Source: Ceraceosorus guamensis
Lineage: Eukaryota > Basidiomycota > Exobasidiomycetes > Ceraceosorales > Ceraceosoraceae
NCBI RefSeq assembly: GCF_003144195.1
Contig: NW_020290055.1
Coordinates: 1-64,000 of the forward strand
Direction: 5' to 3'
DNA: 64,000 nt
Numbering within the stretch: the stretch's first letter is position 1; each line of letters begins with the position of its first letter. The translations under genes were made by a program, and so were the position numbers. This document shows positions 10,738 through 22,168 of this stretch, in pieces. The notes beneath the pieces are model-generated. The model did not search any database. It was given only the letters and a program-made list of their open reading frames with translations, and was not told the DNA's origin.

Positions 10738-11915
10738 TTAGCCGCGGACATTGCAGACGGCATCACTCGTCACGCGCTTTGTCAAAGTGGCCTCCGAACA
10801 AGCGAATGATGACTGGGCATCTCGGAAGACGTGTTCTTGGCATCGTCGTTGAGATCCTTCAGCCGACAGCATACTTTGACTGCTTTGCCAATTCGAGATG
10901 AAGTGTCTGAGCTTAAAAAGTAGCCTCTGAGAAGTTGTGCAAGTCGAAGCCATCGACGACTGGTGATTCTCAGCGTAGAAAATGGAAGTAGCAATGAGGA
11001 GCCGTGAAGCAATGAGGTGCCAAAGACGTTGCCATGCAGCAGGTGCTCGATCGGGCCCATGGCAACCATCACGCCCGGCTTGGTTGGCCACGCGCAGGGC
11101 ACGCAGGCACGCACGTGACAGATGAGAGCTGATCTCTTGCAGCTGCTGCATGCTCTAGACGCCGACGCAGGGCTCATGCATGCGCATCAGCTTTTGCGTC
11201 TAGTCAGCAGTCTTGCGCTCGACTCATCAGTCAGAAGTCAGATTTGGGATTCTGCATGTCGGCGGCTGGTCGGGGCAGCAGCTGCAGCAGCAGCACATCA
11301 GCAATCAAGAATTTAACGGCGGGAAGAAGAGCGAGCGAGCATGACGTCTGGTCGATCGATGCTTCGTCCGTTCATATATACACGCGCGCGCACACCAAGC
11401 AAGCAGCGCGCAGCTGCAGCTACTGCTGTATACGCCGCGGTATATATTGTAGTGCTGCTGATGGAGTAGTAGGGCCAGTACGCATCAGCGCATGCACGCA
11501 CGCACGGCCTTCAGCCCGCGCATAATTCACGTCAATTGATCTTTGTTCTTACCGCGCATCGTCGACAGCAGCAGCAGCAGCAGCAGCAGCATCGGTCGTG
11601 ACGAGTGCTACAGCTGTGAGTCTGGTGGAACTTTGTTTTGACTCGACGAAGCAGCAGTCAAAGGAGCCAGTCAGTGAGTTGTGTTGTGCAGCGAATCTGG
11701 CAATCATCAGCACACTCTCATCCACGATCGCCACCCAGTAACATCTATGCCCTACCTCGACCCACCTTTCCTCTTCCTCTCCGCTCCATCACAGCCTGCC
11801 ATAGCCAGCGCGCACAGACAAGGAATCCGTCAAGCTCCCATCAGCTTTCAGCTCTCCTCCCTCTACTCACTTTACTTGCGACTCCCTCGCCCCCTTCAGC
11901 TCAAGACCGCCCAAA
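10738..11915. other. Intergenic region with CAG repeats
   Basis: About 1.2 kb without a supportable gene. It has a CAG-rich patch at 11275-11300, an alternating purine-pyrimidine run near 11378-11398, and a CAG tract at 11566-11590. The last 150 bases are pyrimidine-rich, fitting the leader of the Sym1-like gene. Confidence 0.5.
11566..11590. repeat. CAG trinucleotide tract (about 8 units)
   Basis: Perfect CAG microsatellite in an intergenic region, one of several in this window. Confidence 0.9.
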
Positions 11916-12970
11916 ATGTCTTTTATGAGATTCATAAACGCTACGTCTTCAACCTTTCCTAGGCAGTGCGCATCTGCATCCGTCCTTTTCGCCACAGGAG
12001 ACACGATCGCGCAACAATTTGTTGAGAAGAAGGGCAAGAATCATGATCTGATCAGAACCGGTAGGCTAGCAGTGTACGGTGGTGTCATCTTTGCTCCTAT
12101 CATGTCCACATGTAAGTGGCCGCCCTTGACATTTTGTTAAGCTTGGCAGACGGCAATCGAGCGCAACGCGTTCATCTGGATACGAGAAGCCGACGACAGT
12201 AGCACCCGCGCATCTCCAAACTGCGAGCAGGCTCAGCATTGAAGGGGTAGCGAGCCCGCCACGAGTCGGCAAGCGCTTACCCTAGCTGACCACGCAAATG
12301 CGCCGCTTCGCCTTGCCGACTAATCGATAGGGATGGGCAAGATCTTGGAGCGCGTCAAGTTTCAAAACAAGGCCGCAACTTTGGGAACCAAGGTGAGTGC
12401 CAATCAGGAGAGAGCAGTGGTTTCTGCTCAGCCGTGAGCGGTGTATACTGCGTATGATTGAAACTTGTCTCCCCCTCCCCGCGCTCGACATACAGGTGCT
12501 GCTCGACCAGGTCATCATGTCTCCCTTGATCATCAGCATCTTCTTCACAGCTACCAACTTCCTCGAGGGCAAGCCTTTTTCGGCGGCTCAAGAGAAGCTC
12601 AAGACTTCCTGGCTACCAACATACAAAGCCGCTGTTGGTGTCTGGGCACCTGTTCAAGCTATCAATTTCAGCATCGTGCCTCCTCACCTCAGGCTGCTAT
12701 TCGTGTGAGTGTATGCGCTCTTAGATCTTCGGCCCTTGCGAAGCACGCTCGCAGACATCTGATCGGCATCTCGATTATCCCCTGCACCTTGGTAGTAATG
12801 TCGTGTCTGTCGGATGGAACACCTTCCTGTCGGTCCAAGCTGCGGGCGGCGCCAACGAGCGTAAAGCAGAGGCCAAAGTGGATGAGCTCGAGGCACCGCT
12901 GATCAACAGGGCCAAGGCAGTGGGCGCAAAGCTGGAAAGGGAGGGCAATAAGTTGGTGCACAAAGCCTAA
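11916..12970 (+). CDS. SYM1: Sym1/Mpv17/PMP22 family membrane protein
   Basis: Small four-helix protein of the inner mitochondrial or peroxisomal membrane; yeast Sym1 is needed for growth on ethanol under heat stress. Four exons: 11916-12111, 12331-12392, 12496-12704 and 12796-12970; 213 residues, close to the family length. Diagnostic pieces are [16 protein letters not shown], the [17 protein letters not shown] stretch, [20 protein letters not shown] and [26 protein letters not shown] (two adjoining segments). The C-terminal 45 residues are charged and predicted helical, a little longer than in yeast. The first intron is 219 nt, long for this genome. The Met-Ser-Phe start sits in a good leader context. 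Confidence 0.92.
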
Positions 12971-13446
12971 TTGGTATGGCCATCCTTGCACCAGACGGAT
13001 AGTGGGCAATAGAGGTGCGCCACAGAGCACCATTGGGACAATCGAGACGTCAACACCCCTCCCCTGACGAGCGTGATCGAGGCACGACGTGCATATTCTA
13101 GACCATCGCAAACTAATGCGATCCATCAGACTCAGCGCGCATGCGCTCTCTCGCAAGGCCTTCGCCGGAGGTTAGTATCCAATCTCGATTTATGACGCGT
13201 GCTGAAGGCACGATTATGTGCTCGTCCTCCATTCAGGGCTTCAAGTACTTCCAGGACGTTGTGCGAGGTTGATGGACACACCTTCACCCTTCCTCACTTT
13301 CCCTCACACGCTGAGCTGCGAGTGCCCGCACTGGTGGGTCGGGAGCGAGCTCATTCAGACGAGGAGTTCATGTGTGCTGCAGTCAACCAAATATTGCGAT
13401 GCTGGAAGGGAAGTGCGCAGAGAGGGGGGAAACCAGCATAGTAGAG
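12971..13446. other. Convergent intergenic spacer
   Basis: Shared 3' region between the Sym1-like and Tma46-like genes. No gene or repeat seen. Confidence 0.5.
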
Positions 13447-15182
13447 CTACTCCTTCCGTCTGCCCACTTCCTGACCCTCGTCGCCATTGACGCTCAAAGA
13501 TGCCATCTTCTCCTCATTGCTCGCCGCTGCACCCGCCTGCTCCGTTACAGGCTCATCCTCTCCATCGCTGATCCCGCCTTCCCTCTCCTCCTCCGCTTGC
13601 CTCTCTTGTTGCCAGCTCTTCATGTATGTCGCCATGTCGTACTGTCAAGGGGGGTTGGGGGGGTGGGGGGTGAGTGGGTGTTCGGTTGGCTTATAAGATT
13701 GCGGGGACGAAGATTCTGCAGACCCAACTCACCTCGTCGTCATCGCCATCATCATCATCCTGGCCCAGCAGCTCTGCATTCAAGGTCCACATTTCTCTTC
13801 CAGTGAGACCGGCCATTCTGCAGAAGTCGATGCGCGAACGTCAGCGATGCTTGTGCTCGAGTGTTGAGCCAAGACCACAACTCACTTGTTTGCAGCAGCT
13901 TGCTGAGCCTTCTTGGCCTTCTCTGTGTCTTCCTGAGCCTGTTTAGCATCTGTCCTCCTCTGCTTCCACACCTTGAAACTCTCTTCGGTGACTGGCGTGC
14001 CCTTACCGGCTCCCAACTTGTGCCTGGCGCTTTCCAGAAAGTCCTCTAGCGAAATCTCGTTTGCCTTCTCCTCCTCTTCCATGGCTTTGCGTTGCGACTT
14101 GAGTACAAATCCTGGCGGCAAGGCGTGTCTGTACATGCAGTTATCTCCGCCATTGGGGCACACCCTGGGAGTCAAAAGGCTGTCGCGTAAGAGCTGATCT
14201 ACGCTGGGAAAACGAACCAAGCCCAGCAAACAACTCACCAGAACCATCCGTACTTGCCGTCCTCGACAGCAGTGAGGAAATATTTGCACACCTTGTCCGT
14301 CGTCTGGACATCCAAAAGGCCAACAAAGTGAGTGATTCTCCACTTCATCTGCGATTGGGCCCAAGATCCTGTCCTGTGTACACTCTTGGACTCACCGATT
14401 TTGGATTGCCGTGCTTGGAGAGAACTACCTGCTGCAATTTGGCCTCGTCCCACTTGTCCATGGTGTCTACAGGCAATGAAAGCAACGAGTGAGTCTCCGT
14501 GCTCATGCAAGCCGTGGAAGTGACCGTGTTCACTCAACGCGCCTGCGACACACACCTGACTTTTTGGCATCTTCGTCACCCTCTCTCATGTCGGTGTACA
14601 GATCCTTCTTCTCGACCTTTCTGTTCGCATTGTGTTCGTGAGCGAATTTGCACCTGTTCGCTGACTTGTCGCATTTGCCGTGCTTCCAGAATTCGCATGT
14701 GACAGTCTTTGGGTCTGCAACAGTGTGTGGCGGATCGTGTGAGCGGTGCAGCTATTGCCGTGCTGTTCTTGATGCGCTGTGCGAGCGTTCCACTTCTCCC
14801 ATGCCCCAACTCACCGACACCAAAAGGCACTTTGGGCTGGATAATTAGAATGTTCTCCATCTCCTTCTTTCGCAGCTTTTCGGCTTCGGCTTTTGCCCTT
14901 TTGTCTTCCTCCCTCTTCCTCTGAGCAGCCAACTCCGCAGGAGTCTTGCCGGCCATTGCCTGCTGCTGCTGCAAGACCTTGACTTGCTGCTGGCCTTTGG
15001 CTCCCTTTTTGTTCTTCATGCCAAAGGTCTGAAGATACGTGGGAACGGGGTCGCGTAGTGTTCCCGCGTCAGGTGTGATTGTCGCTCATAATGAGTGCAT
15101 CCATTGCTGCCGCACTCACCTTATCGACGGCGACCTTTTTGGGCTGATCGCCCTTCGCCTTCTCTATCTTGCTCTTCGCCAT
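13447..15182 (-). CDS. TMA46: Tma46/ZC3H15 (DFRP1) CCCH zinc-finger protein
   Basis: Partner of the DRG-family ribosome-associated GTPase (Rbg1/DRG1). Eight exons: 15182-15120, 15028-14815, 14714-14556, 14466-14396, 14303-14239, 14164-13886, 13817-13733 and 13641-13447; 376 residues. The N-terminus [12 protein letters not shown] is followed by a basic [14 protein letters not shown] stretch. Zinc finger 1 is C-x7-C-x6-C-x3-H (CEFWKHGKC...CKFAH). Zinc finger 2 spans [17 protein letters not shown] and [12 protein letters not shown] and is followed by [13 protein letters not shown], all hallmarks of the DFRP family. The [13 protein letters not shown] segment and acidic C-terminus match the DRG-binding tail. 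Intron-rich compared with its neighbours. The acceptor of the last intron sits behind a long C-run. Confidence 0.93.
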
Positions 15183-15740
15183 CTCGACTCTTCCAAAACG
15201 GTCGACGGACTGGGGAATCGCTGGGGCGGAGACGTCTGCACGCACGCAATTCGTGCTTTGTACGCGGTTCTGGGTAGCGAGATGCCGTTACTTCTCCAGC
15301 TGGTGCGTGCGGGTCTCGTGCCTGGTCTGCGCACTGAGCGTCGTGGTGTACAACTTCGGTTCCTTGGTCAGTTGCGGCACGTCTCGAGGGTTGCTTGGAC
15401 AAGGATACTGGTTGCAGAGAGGCATCCTCCTATCCGTTACTCTGTTGTAGCCACGAGCCCTCAAAAGTCAAATTTGAACCTGTTCGCAGGAGAGTTTGGC
15501 GTTTGTCGCGCGTCACCATGCGCTGCCAAATAACGTCAGGTGGGCACTTCAGACGGAGTGTCACGTGAGCTGTGCCCGCATCACTCGGCCGAGTGAGCTG
15601 CCCATCTCTCGGGAGGTTCTTCTTGCGTGTGATGAGCGGCAACGCGATCGATCGCGTCGCGTGAGGGGAGGGCGAACCGCACTCGATCGTGACTGTGGAT
15701 TCCCGCGCACGGGCGCGGGACGTGAGCGTTTGCGATGAAG

Positions 15741-15778
<38 letters not shown>
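15741..15778. repeat. TGC/CTG trinucleotide tract (about 12 units)
   Basis: Perfect microsatellite; longest uninterrupted of the left half of the window. Confidence 0.92.
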
Positions 15779-15782
<4 letters not shown>

Positions 15783-16011
15783 GTGCGTGCGTGAGTGCCG
15801 CGTTGCGCGCAAGGCTGAGGTTTGGAGCGTCGCACAGCAAGCACAATCAAGCGGCTTGGGGGCGAGCAGAGGGTGATTGATTGATTTGCCTGTTCGATCG
15901 CGCCCATGCGTCAGTCAGCCCAAACCTAGTGACAAGAGCTGCGCATGGCTTTGACGCGTGCGGCATCATTGAGCCCCGCGTATGCTACTTTGCGAGGGCA
16001 AGCATCACAAG

Positions 16012-16033
16012 TACCACCACCACCACCACCACC
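16012..16033. repeat. CAC trinucleotide tract
   Basis: About seven CAC units, decaying into CAT/CAA on the right. Confidence 0.8.
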
Positions 16034-16275
16034 ATCACCATCAACATCAAGACATTACTACTACAAAGGAAGCTCATCGTATCGTCACCTTCGTTGAGCT
16101 TACTAGGGGGCTGGCTGTTCTTAGACGATTGCCAAGGCTTAACACGAGGCGTTCGGAAGCTGGTCACACAAGGTCTCCGGAACTTGGCGCACCATCAAAA
16201 GTCGCCAGTTGGCTCACCCTTCAACCTACCACATTCAGACATTCCTCATCAAGCGCCCGAACAAGCTTCATTACC

Positions 16276-18383
16276 ATGCCCTCCTCGAAGCCAAGGGAGG
16301 ATAAAACCTTGTGGGTGGCGCACCAGTCTTCGCGCGTGCGGTCTCGCGCGAGGCCAGCTGTCCACAGCATCGCAACGTTGGTGTGCTGACTAGACCTTTC
16401 CTTCCTCACCGATCCGCCACCACGATGATGCCTGACAATTATCCTCCTGCGCTTTCGCGCTGCTTCGCCGTACGCTCGTGCCCTGATTGCGACTTCCGGA
16501 ATTCTGCTCCATCAGCAATGCGGGCGATGTCGTAATGGCCAAGGTGAAGGGGTATCCACCATGGCCTGGCATTGTGAGTAGAGTCACGTCGCATCTTTGG
16601 GTAGTCACGACCACATGTGCGCGGTCCGTGCATCAAGAGGACGCACAGGTGCAAATGCGCCATGGCTTTTTGGACAGCCTAGCGTTTTTTTACCCTTGGC
16701 GTGCTGCAGCGACAAAGTCGCGAGCTTGCGCGTAGGGTCAGCATCCGATGTTCAGGGTCGCCTGCAACCTCGCCTTCTGGCATTGTGCGCTATTCTGTAC
16801 CTCGAGCGGAGAGCTTAGATGGAGGGTGCCATCTTCAATGAAAGGCTTCTGCAGGTGCATCTCGCTGGTTGCGCGCCGTGCCTCAGGTCAGGTCAGGTCA
16901 TGTCGACCTGATTTGGAGCTTAGGCACCCCTTGTTGCCGGAGCCCCCATTTCAGCATTTGCTGTGAATGTTTCATGTTGACCTTCTCTACCTCTGATAAT
17001 CAGGTTGTCGATGAGAAGAACGTGCCCACTTCGGTCAATAAGCAGAGGCCAGGCAAAGGCGTGTACACTGTGCGCTTCTTCCCTCAAGCCGACTAGTGAG
17101 TGAAGGCACCACGACCGCGAGAATGCACGCGACAGTGATATTGGTCTGAGCCACTCACCTGAATCGCGGGCTCTACTGACCATCGATCGAATTGACTAAT
17201 TTGGCACCCAACAGCAATTGGTTCAAAGGCTATGAGATGAACCACCTTACGCCCAAGGAGATCAAGGCTTTCTTGGATGAGCCCTCGAGAGCAAAGGCAG
17301 ATCTTCGTCAAGCTTTCTTGATTGCGCAGGACCCCAGTGACTGGAACGACGAGCAGAACGTCATTGTCAAAAATGCGGAAGAAGCAGCTTTAGAATTTGC
17401 TGAGGGCCAGGATGAGCTGGCGGAGGATGAAGATGACGACACCATCACCGCCAAGCGTGGCGGTAAGGATAAGAGGAAGCGGGAAGAAAAGAAAGGAGGA
17501 AAGATTCGCGAGTCTGCAGAATCCAAGGCAAAGAAGCAGAAGAAGGGAGATGTGAGTAGGGCAGAGAGTATATTCGAGGACCCCTGTCCGACTTGCTTTT
17601 TCCACGCGCTCACATGAACCCGTACGCCCGAATCTTACCTGCAATTAGGACGAGAAAGAAAGGGCTGCCAGTGCTCGAAAGAGTGCTGCTGGTGATGAAG
17701 AAAGCGTCGCACAAGGTGAGCGAGGGTCATCAGGCTTCCTGAAAGCTTGGCTATGCCTCTGCCGGAGTGGCTCCTGGGTCCTTAGACTTGGGCTACCCAG
17801 CGATAAATAAGGAAACACTCGAGCGTGGTACCTCGGCGTTTATAACTACCGGTGCTCATCCTCGACGTACCTCGCTACACTTGCGAATGCTTCCTTGCAG
17901 ATCCCGAGACAAAGATGGTGTACGGATGGCGACACGCTTTGCAGCGAGGCTTCTTGCCCAAGGACGGCATTATCAAGGAGGATGTGAGTAATTAGGGATC
18001 TTAGAAATTCGCGAGGCCATACTGACCTGTCCACTCTTGCCCACCTGAAGGAGACGCCAAACTTTGACAAGACTTTCAAATCAGTTGAGAGCTACACGGA
18101 CATTACTGAGGAGCAGTTGAGGGAGACGAAGATCGGCAAGGTGATGAAGCGCATTGCGCTGCTCACCGATATTCCCAAAAACGACGAATTCAACTTCGCT
18201 GGGCGAGCACAGGCGCTGTGCCAAAAATGGGGAGACGTAATGGCTGGAGGAGGAGGAGGTGCGCCCAGAGTCTCGAATGGTAGCGCTGGAGGTGCAGCGG
18301 CTGCCAAAGATGAGCCCACGAATGACTCTGAAGACCCTGCCGCAGAGACCAAACAAGATGAAGCTGCCGCAGAAGCTTCATGA
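16276..18383 (+). CDS. PWWP-domain chromatin protein with LEDGF-like C-terminal helices
   Basis: Probable nuclear reader of methylated histone H3. Seven exons: 16276-16310, 16516-16573, 17004-17095, 17215-17551, 17649-17715, 17901-17983 and 18051-18383; 334 residues. The PWWP domain starts at about residue 12 with FNAGDVVMAKVKGYPPWPG, the PPWP variant of the motif, and continues through YTVRFFPQADYNWFKGYEM. A lysine/glutamate-rich linker (KRGGKDKRKREEKK) follows. Residues 228-290, beginning SVESYTDITEEQLRETKIGK, form a helical segment like the TFIIS-N/integrase-binding domain of LEDGF and HDGF-like proteins. The Gly/Ala-rich tail is disordered. The second intron is 430 nt. Domain pairing is inferred from pattern only; the PWWP call is firm. 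Confidence 0.82.
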
Positions 18384-18736
18384 GCCTTGGAGCTTGGCTT
18401 GAGAGTGCTCTCAGATGCACGCGCTTCAGGCGACAATCGCCAACTAGGGCCAGACGATGCGAGATCGGCGTTTCGATGACAACACGTGAAATCTCGCGAA
18501 TCGATGTACTTTTTCGACGACCAGAGGGCGACCACTCGCTCTTTCTCGATTTTCCTGCAGTTCTTTCCGAAAACCTGGCGGTCTGCAATGGCCATTAGCA
18601 AGAAGAACAAACTTCAAGCCTGTCATGAGTACAGTGTTCAGGCGTGATCACTGGGATTTGGTATCTCAGAAAGACGTTCAGCTGCGCGAATTGCGAGTGC
18701 GAAAGAGTGGGCTTTGGAAGATTGAGATTTCATTGC
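18384..18736. other. Convergent intergenic spacer
   Basis: Tail-to-tail gap between the PWWP and lipase genes; nothing else seen. Confidence 0.5.
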
Positions 18737-21700
18737 TCAAGTGTGGAAAGGGTACTGATGCAGGACAGCATCATACTCGTGAGGCAAGTGACAACTGAGC
18801 ATGGTCCTAGAGAAGATAATTTGGTCCCAGACTTTCTCCCTCTTACCATCGGTCTTTAGATGGTACAGCTTGCTGGGGAAGCTGTGGGCTCTTCCCGAAT
18901 AGTCGGAAGACTGAGCCGAAGTGGGGTACGTGGTCAAGTCTCCGGGCTTGACGGCGTAGAGGACGTTGCCTGGAGGGTAGAGCTCGACGTGTTGCATGCT
19001 GGCTTCGAGCGTCTTCCGAAGTGCCAGCATTGACGCCTCGACATCTGCCTTCCGAGTCAGGTCTCGATCCAATCTTCCGGTCTGGTGCTGGAAAGTCTGT
19101 GTGATGATGTCCGTCATACGCAGAGGTGCAGCAGCGGCGGGCAAGTCTGCAGGTAACGCAGTAGGAGTCGAGCCGCCCATGTCGACGTCTTCTGAATCAG
19201 CAGCGGATACACCATTAGTCGGGGCAACGCTGATCGCTCGCGCTTGCTGACGCAGCCTTTGTTGAGCGAGTTGGCTCTGTTTGTCTTCGTAACAAAGCCA
19301 CGCAGCAGCATTCCTGATGTCCTGTATACTTCCGAGGCTGAGCCGGCATACCAGATCGTACGAGTAGGCGAAGCTGGTGATGAGCGAAGCGCACTTGCGT
19401 CCCAGTGGGGCACTCATGCTAGCTGGTGTTGCAAATGCGAAAGCATGCACGCGCCGTCCGGGCGGCAGACCCGAAGAGGGAATGGTCAGACAAGTCTTGG
19501 GGCTAGCCCAAAGAAGTGCCAGCAGTGCAGCGACACCAGCACCGAGACTGTGACCAGTGATATCCAGAGAATACTCTGGATGTTTGCGTAGGGCTCTGGC
19601 GACCGCTCGATGAACAGGTCGGCCCACATCTCCGATGTCGTGTGCCGTCTCCATCATCCCTTCATGTACCAAATCGCGACTACGCGAGTCGAGCTCTTCA
19701 TCAGAGAGGATCCTGGCGCCATTATCGGACTCGAAATCGAGTGGATCTTTGCGGTCAAGCGGGAAGGCCTCGCTCGTGGTGTGGGCCGACATAGCCGAAA
19801 CATCAGGCGTTGCGTTGAAGCTGGCAGACTGCGGACCATCGTGATCAGGGCGCCATTCGAAGGGCGCGCTCTCACAGGTGAGGTCGATAGCAATGTCACC
19901 GAGACTGAGGGAACCTCGTAGGACGAGAATGACGCGTTTCGCAGGATGATCCAAAACGACGTAGTACCGAGGCTGAGAAGGAAGAGCCACCTTGGTGCGT
20001 CTCCTCGAGTTCGAAGCGGCAGCTGCTCTCAAAGCGGCCCGAGCACCAGATGTTGAGCCCTCCGCTGTGCTGCTGTCCACGTCGACGTCTGCATAGGTTC
20101 CCTCCACAGCTGCACCTTCTGGCAAACCTCCGAGGCGATGGAAAAGGTCTGCGTCGTGTCTGCCCGAAAGCACGTCGACGTAGCTTACGCCGCTGGCTTG
20201 TCGAACCGGTGAGGTGATCTCCTGTGTAGGGGAGGCGATGGTTGGCGCGGCGGCGCTGGGTGCAGGCTGAGTAAGAGACACACCAAAAGCTCCGGGCATG
20301 ACATCTTCTGGCTCGTCTGTAAACAGGGTGCTGACTGGTGGCTGAGCCGAGCTGACCAGGGCGAGTCTTTCCTGCTCTGCGGCTTCCCTGTCTGAAGGAT
20401 CGAGCTCTTCATCTTCCAAGTCCATCCTCATCGCTGCTCTGAGGAAGTCCACTCTATCCTCTTGATTTGAGCGCGCCGGCGGCGCATCCGGGCCCAGGAG
20501 AGGTGCGTCGCCAGTTCCGGCCGCATCAGCGACCGCCGCAGCTGCGGCGACTCCCGCACTGTTTCGATCTGAGGATGTCGAGGGACCAGCACCCGCTGCA
20601 CCTTCGGACGAACTCTGAAACAGATCAGTGGGCAAGCTTCCCATGTAGGCAAGGGCGGTGCCACCATACACGCCCAACACAAGCTTTGAATACCTGCGCA
20701 GCCCTTGAAGCGCCTCGTGCTGAGTCAGCGGGGCTGGCAAAGGGTCAGAAGTCGGGGGCAGAGTAGCGCTACCCTCTCTTGGCACGGTATGCTCATGCTG
20801 GATAGGAGAGGTGGGTGCGGAGTGGCCGATTTCTGCTGCGACGATGGCACCATCGTCGCCAGGCAGCGTGTCTTCTGCTGTGATGCGCACAGAAGCCTGT
20901 CTTTGTCCTGGAGCTGAGGGAGCAGTGGCTCCTGGTGCCAGCGCCGCTCGCTCAGCGTTCACGGCATCCGCAGCCTTTTGCGCTTCGTGCTCGGCGTTCA
21001 GAGCTTCAAAGTCCACCTCCACCAGCTCGCGCAGCATCCTGGCTTCGTAATGTTCGCGGGTGACCAGCTGAATGCAGACCCACGTAGTGATGGCCTGCGT
21101 CACCATAAGGGTAGAGTAGTGCGGAATGCCACCCGGTGGTAGAGTATCACATTGAGAGTTCCATTCCCTCTTCACCAATCTGTTGAACGCAGCCAAGGAC
21201 CGCAGCACTTCGCTACCTAGCATTCTCCTGACACCTTCGATGGAGGATCCCAACGCACCAAGACCTGCTCCTGTCAGAGCGCCACCGATGTCGATGCCTC
21301 CGAGTGCCAGTGTGCTGATCACATCAAATAATCCTCCTACCGCCGCATGCGCAGTCTGTGCCGCGGTGGTGCCAAAGCCGTCAGCGCCTGCACCATCGCG
21401 AGGAAGGGTGGGCGTGTTGCCCATCCCAGCATCGATGGCAAAGGCAGGCAAGGCGACGACGGCCTGGGTAATGCGTTTGGCCAAGGCAAGGCCGAAAGAG
21501 GTACCGTAGCGAGCAGCCATGAATCCGACACTAGTTGCAGAATTAGCAGCGTTGATGCCTTGACCGCTAAGACCAAGCAAGCCCATCCAGTCAGCACTTG
21601 CTGCTTGCACTCGCTGGCGTTGTTCCTCGTCCTGGTCGTCTTGAAACGTTGCGCTGTACTCGGGCACATTTTCGAGATCTGGACGAGCAGATGCGCCTTG

Positions 21701-22168
21701 ACGAGCCGCGCCGACGACTGGATCACTGTCGGGAATGGACAGAGCTAGATCTCGCAGAGACTCGGCGTGTGAAGGTGGAGGAGAGAGTGAAGGCGTGTAG
21801 CCCGGAGGCGAAGCAGGGGCGGTTGACTCGTCGTCATTGTGGATAGAAGGGGGAACAATCTCGCTTGGGATAGCTGAGGCAGGAGCCTCTACGTGCGTCC
21901 ACTCAGCCGTTCCCGAGGAGGCTGCTGAGCTCGGCGCAGCGTGCGAATCAGACATTCTGAAAGAAGCCCCTCCCTGTGCGTTGCCTGACGAGCCGGAGTG
22001 AGCGGATGGAGTCGAAGTAGGGGTGTAGGTTGGTGCAGGTGGTAAGCTAGGAGAACCGGCGGGATGGCCTCTGCTGCTGCCGAAGTCTTCGCCGGATGTG
22101 CCCTCTTCTTGTACTCTTGAGCGCGTTTCACCTGTACCACTCTTGCCTTGTTCGGGGATGATTGTCAT
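18737..22168 (-). CDS. Class 3 lipase, DAG-lipase-like, 1143 residues
   Basis: Intronless alpha/beta-hydrolase of the lipase_3 family, probably acting on diacylglycerol or similar lipids at a membrane. The first 230 residues are Ser/Pro-rich and disordered. Two hydrophobic or amphipathic regions follow (around YGTSFGLALAKRITQAVVAL and LMVTQAITTWVCIQLV). The catalytic region is roughly residues 730-1143: YYVVLDHPAKRVILVLRGS (oxyanion strand), the elbow GHSLGAG with nucleophile Ser874, a candidate Asp938 in YSYDLVCRL, and a candidate His1127 in MLSCHLPHEY near the C-terminus. That layout matches Sn1-specific DAG lipases. Acidic and Ser-rich insertions interrupt the hydrolase core between the oxyanion strand and the elbow. 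Good confidence in the enzyme class; the substrate is inferred. Confidence 0.85.
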   Translation of the reverse strand: MTIIPEQGKSGTGETRSRVQEEGTSGEDFGSSRGHPAGSPSLPPAPTYTPTSTPSAHSGSSGNAQGGASFRMSDSHAAPSSAASSGTAEWTHVEAPASAIPSEIVPPSIHNDDESTAPASPPGYTPSLSPPPSHAESLRDLALSIPDSDPVVGAARQGASARPDLENVPEYSATFQDDQDEEQRQRVQAASADWMGLLGLSGQGINAANSATSVGFMAARYGTSFGLALAKRITQAVVALPAFAIDAGMGNTPTLPRDGAGADGFGTTAAQTAHAAVGGLFDVISTLALGGIDIGGALTGAGLGALGSSIEGVRRMLGSEVLRSLAAFNRLVKREWNSQCDTLPPGGIPHYSTLMVTQAITTWVCIQLVTREHYEARMLRELVEVDFEALNAEHEAQKAADAVNAERAALAPGATAPSAPGQRQASVRITAEDTLPGDDGAIVAAEIGHSAPTSPIQHEHTVPREGSATLPPTSDPLPAPLTQHEALQGLRRYSKLVLGVYGGTALAYMGSLPTDLFQSSSEGAAGAGPSTSSDRNSAGVAAAAAVADAAGTGDAPLLGPDAPPARSNQEDRVDFLRAAMRMDLEDEELDPSDREAAEQERLALVSSAQPPVSTLFTDEPEDVMPGAFGVSLTQPAPSAAAPTIASPTQEITSPVRQASGVSYVDVLSGRHDADLFHRLGGLPEGAAVEGTYADVDVDSSTAEGSTSGARAALRAAAASNSRRRTKVALPSQPRYYVVLDHPAKRVILVLRGSLSLGDIAIDLTCESAPFEWRPDHDGPQSASFNATPDVSAMSAHTTSEAFPLDRKDPLDFESDNGARILSDEELDSRSRDLVHEGMMETAHDIGDVGRPVHRAVARALRKHPEYSLDITGHSLGAGVAALLALLWASPKTCLTIPSSGLPPGRRVHAFAFATPASMSAPLGRKCASLITSFAYSYDLVCRLSLGSIQDIRNAAAWLCYEDKQSQLAQQRLRQQARAISVAPTNGVSAADSEDVDMGGSTPTALPADLPAAAAPLRMTDIITQTFQHQTGRLDRDLTRKADVEASMLALRKTLEASMQHVELYPPGNVLYAVKPGDLTTYPTSAQSSDYSGRAHSFPSKLYHLKTDGKREKVWDQIIFSRTMLSCHLPHEYDAVLHQYPFHT

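Larger units (their letters stand above)
15183..16275. other. Divergent intergenic region with trinucleotide repeats
   Basis: Promoter region shared by the Tma46-like gene (-) and the PWWP gene (+). It contains a TGC tract at 15741-15778 and a CAC tract at 16012-16033. No gene seen. Confidence 0.55.
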
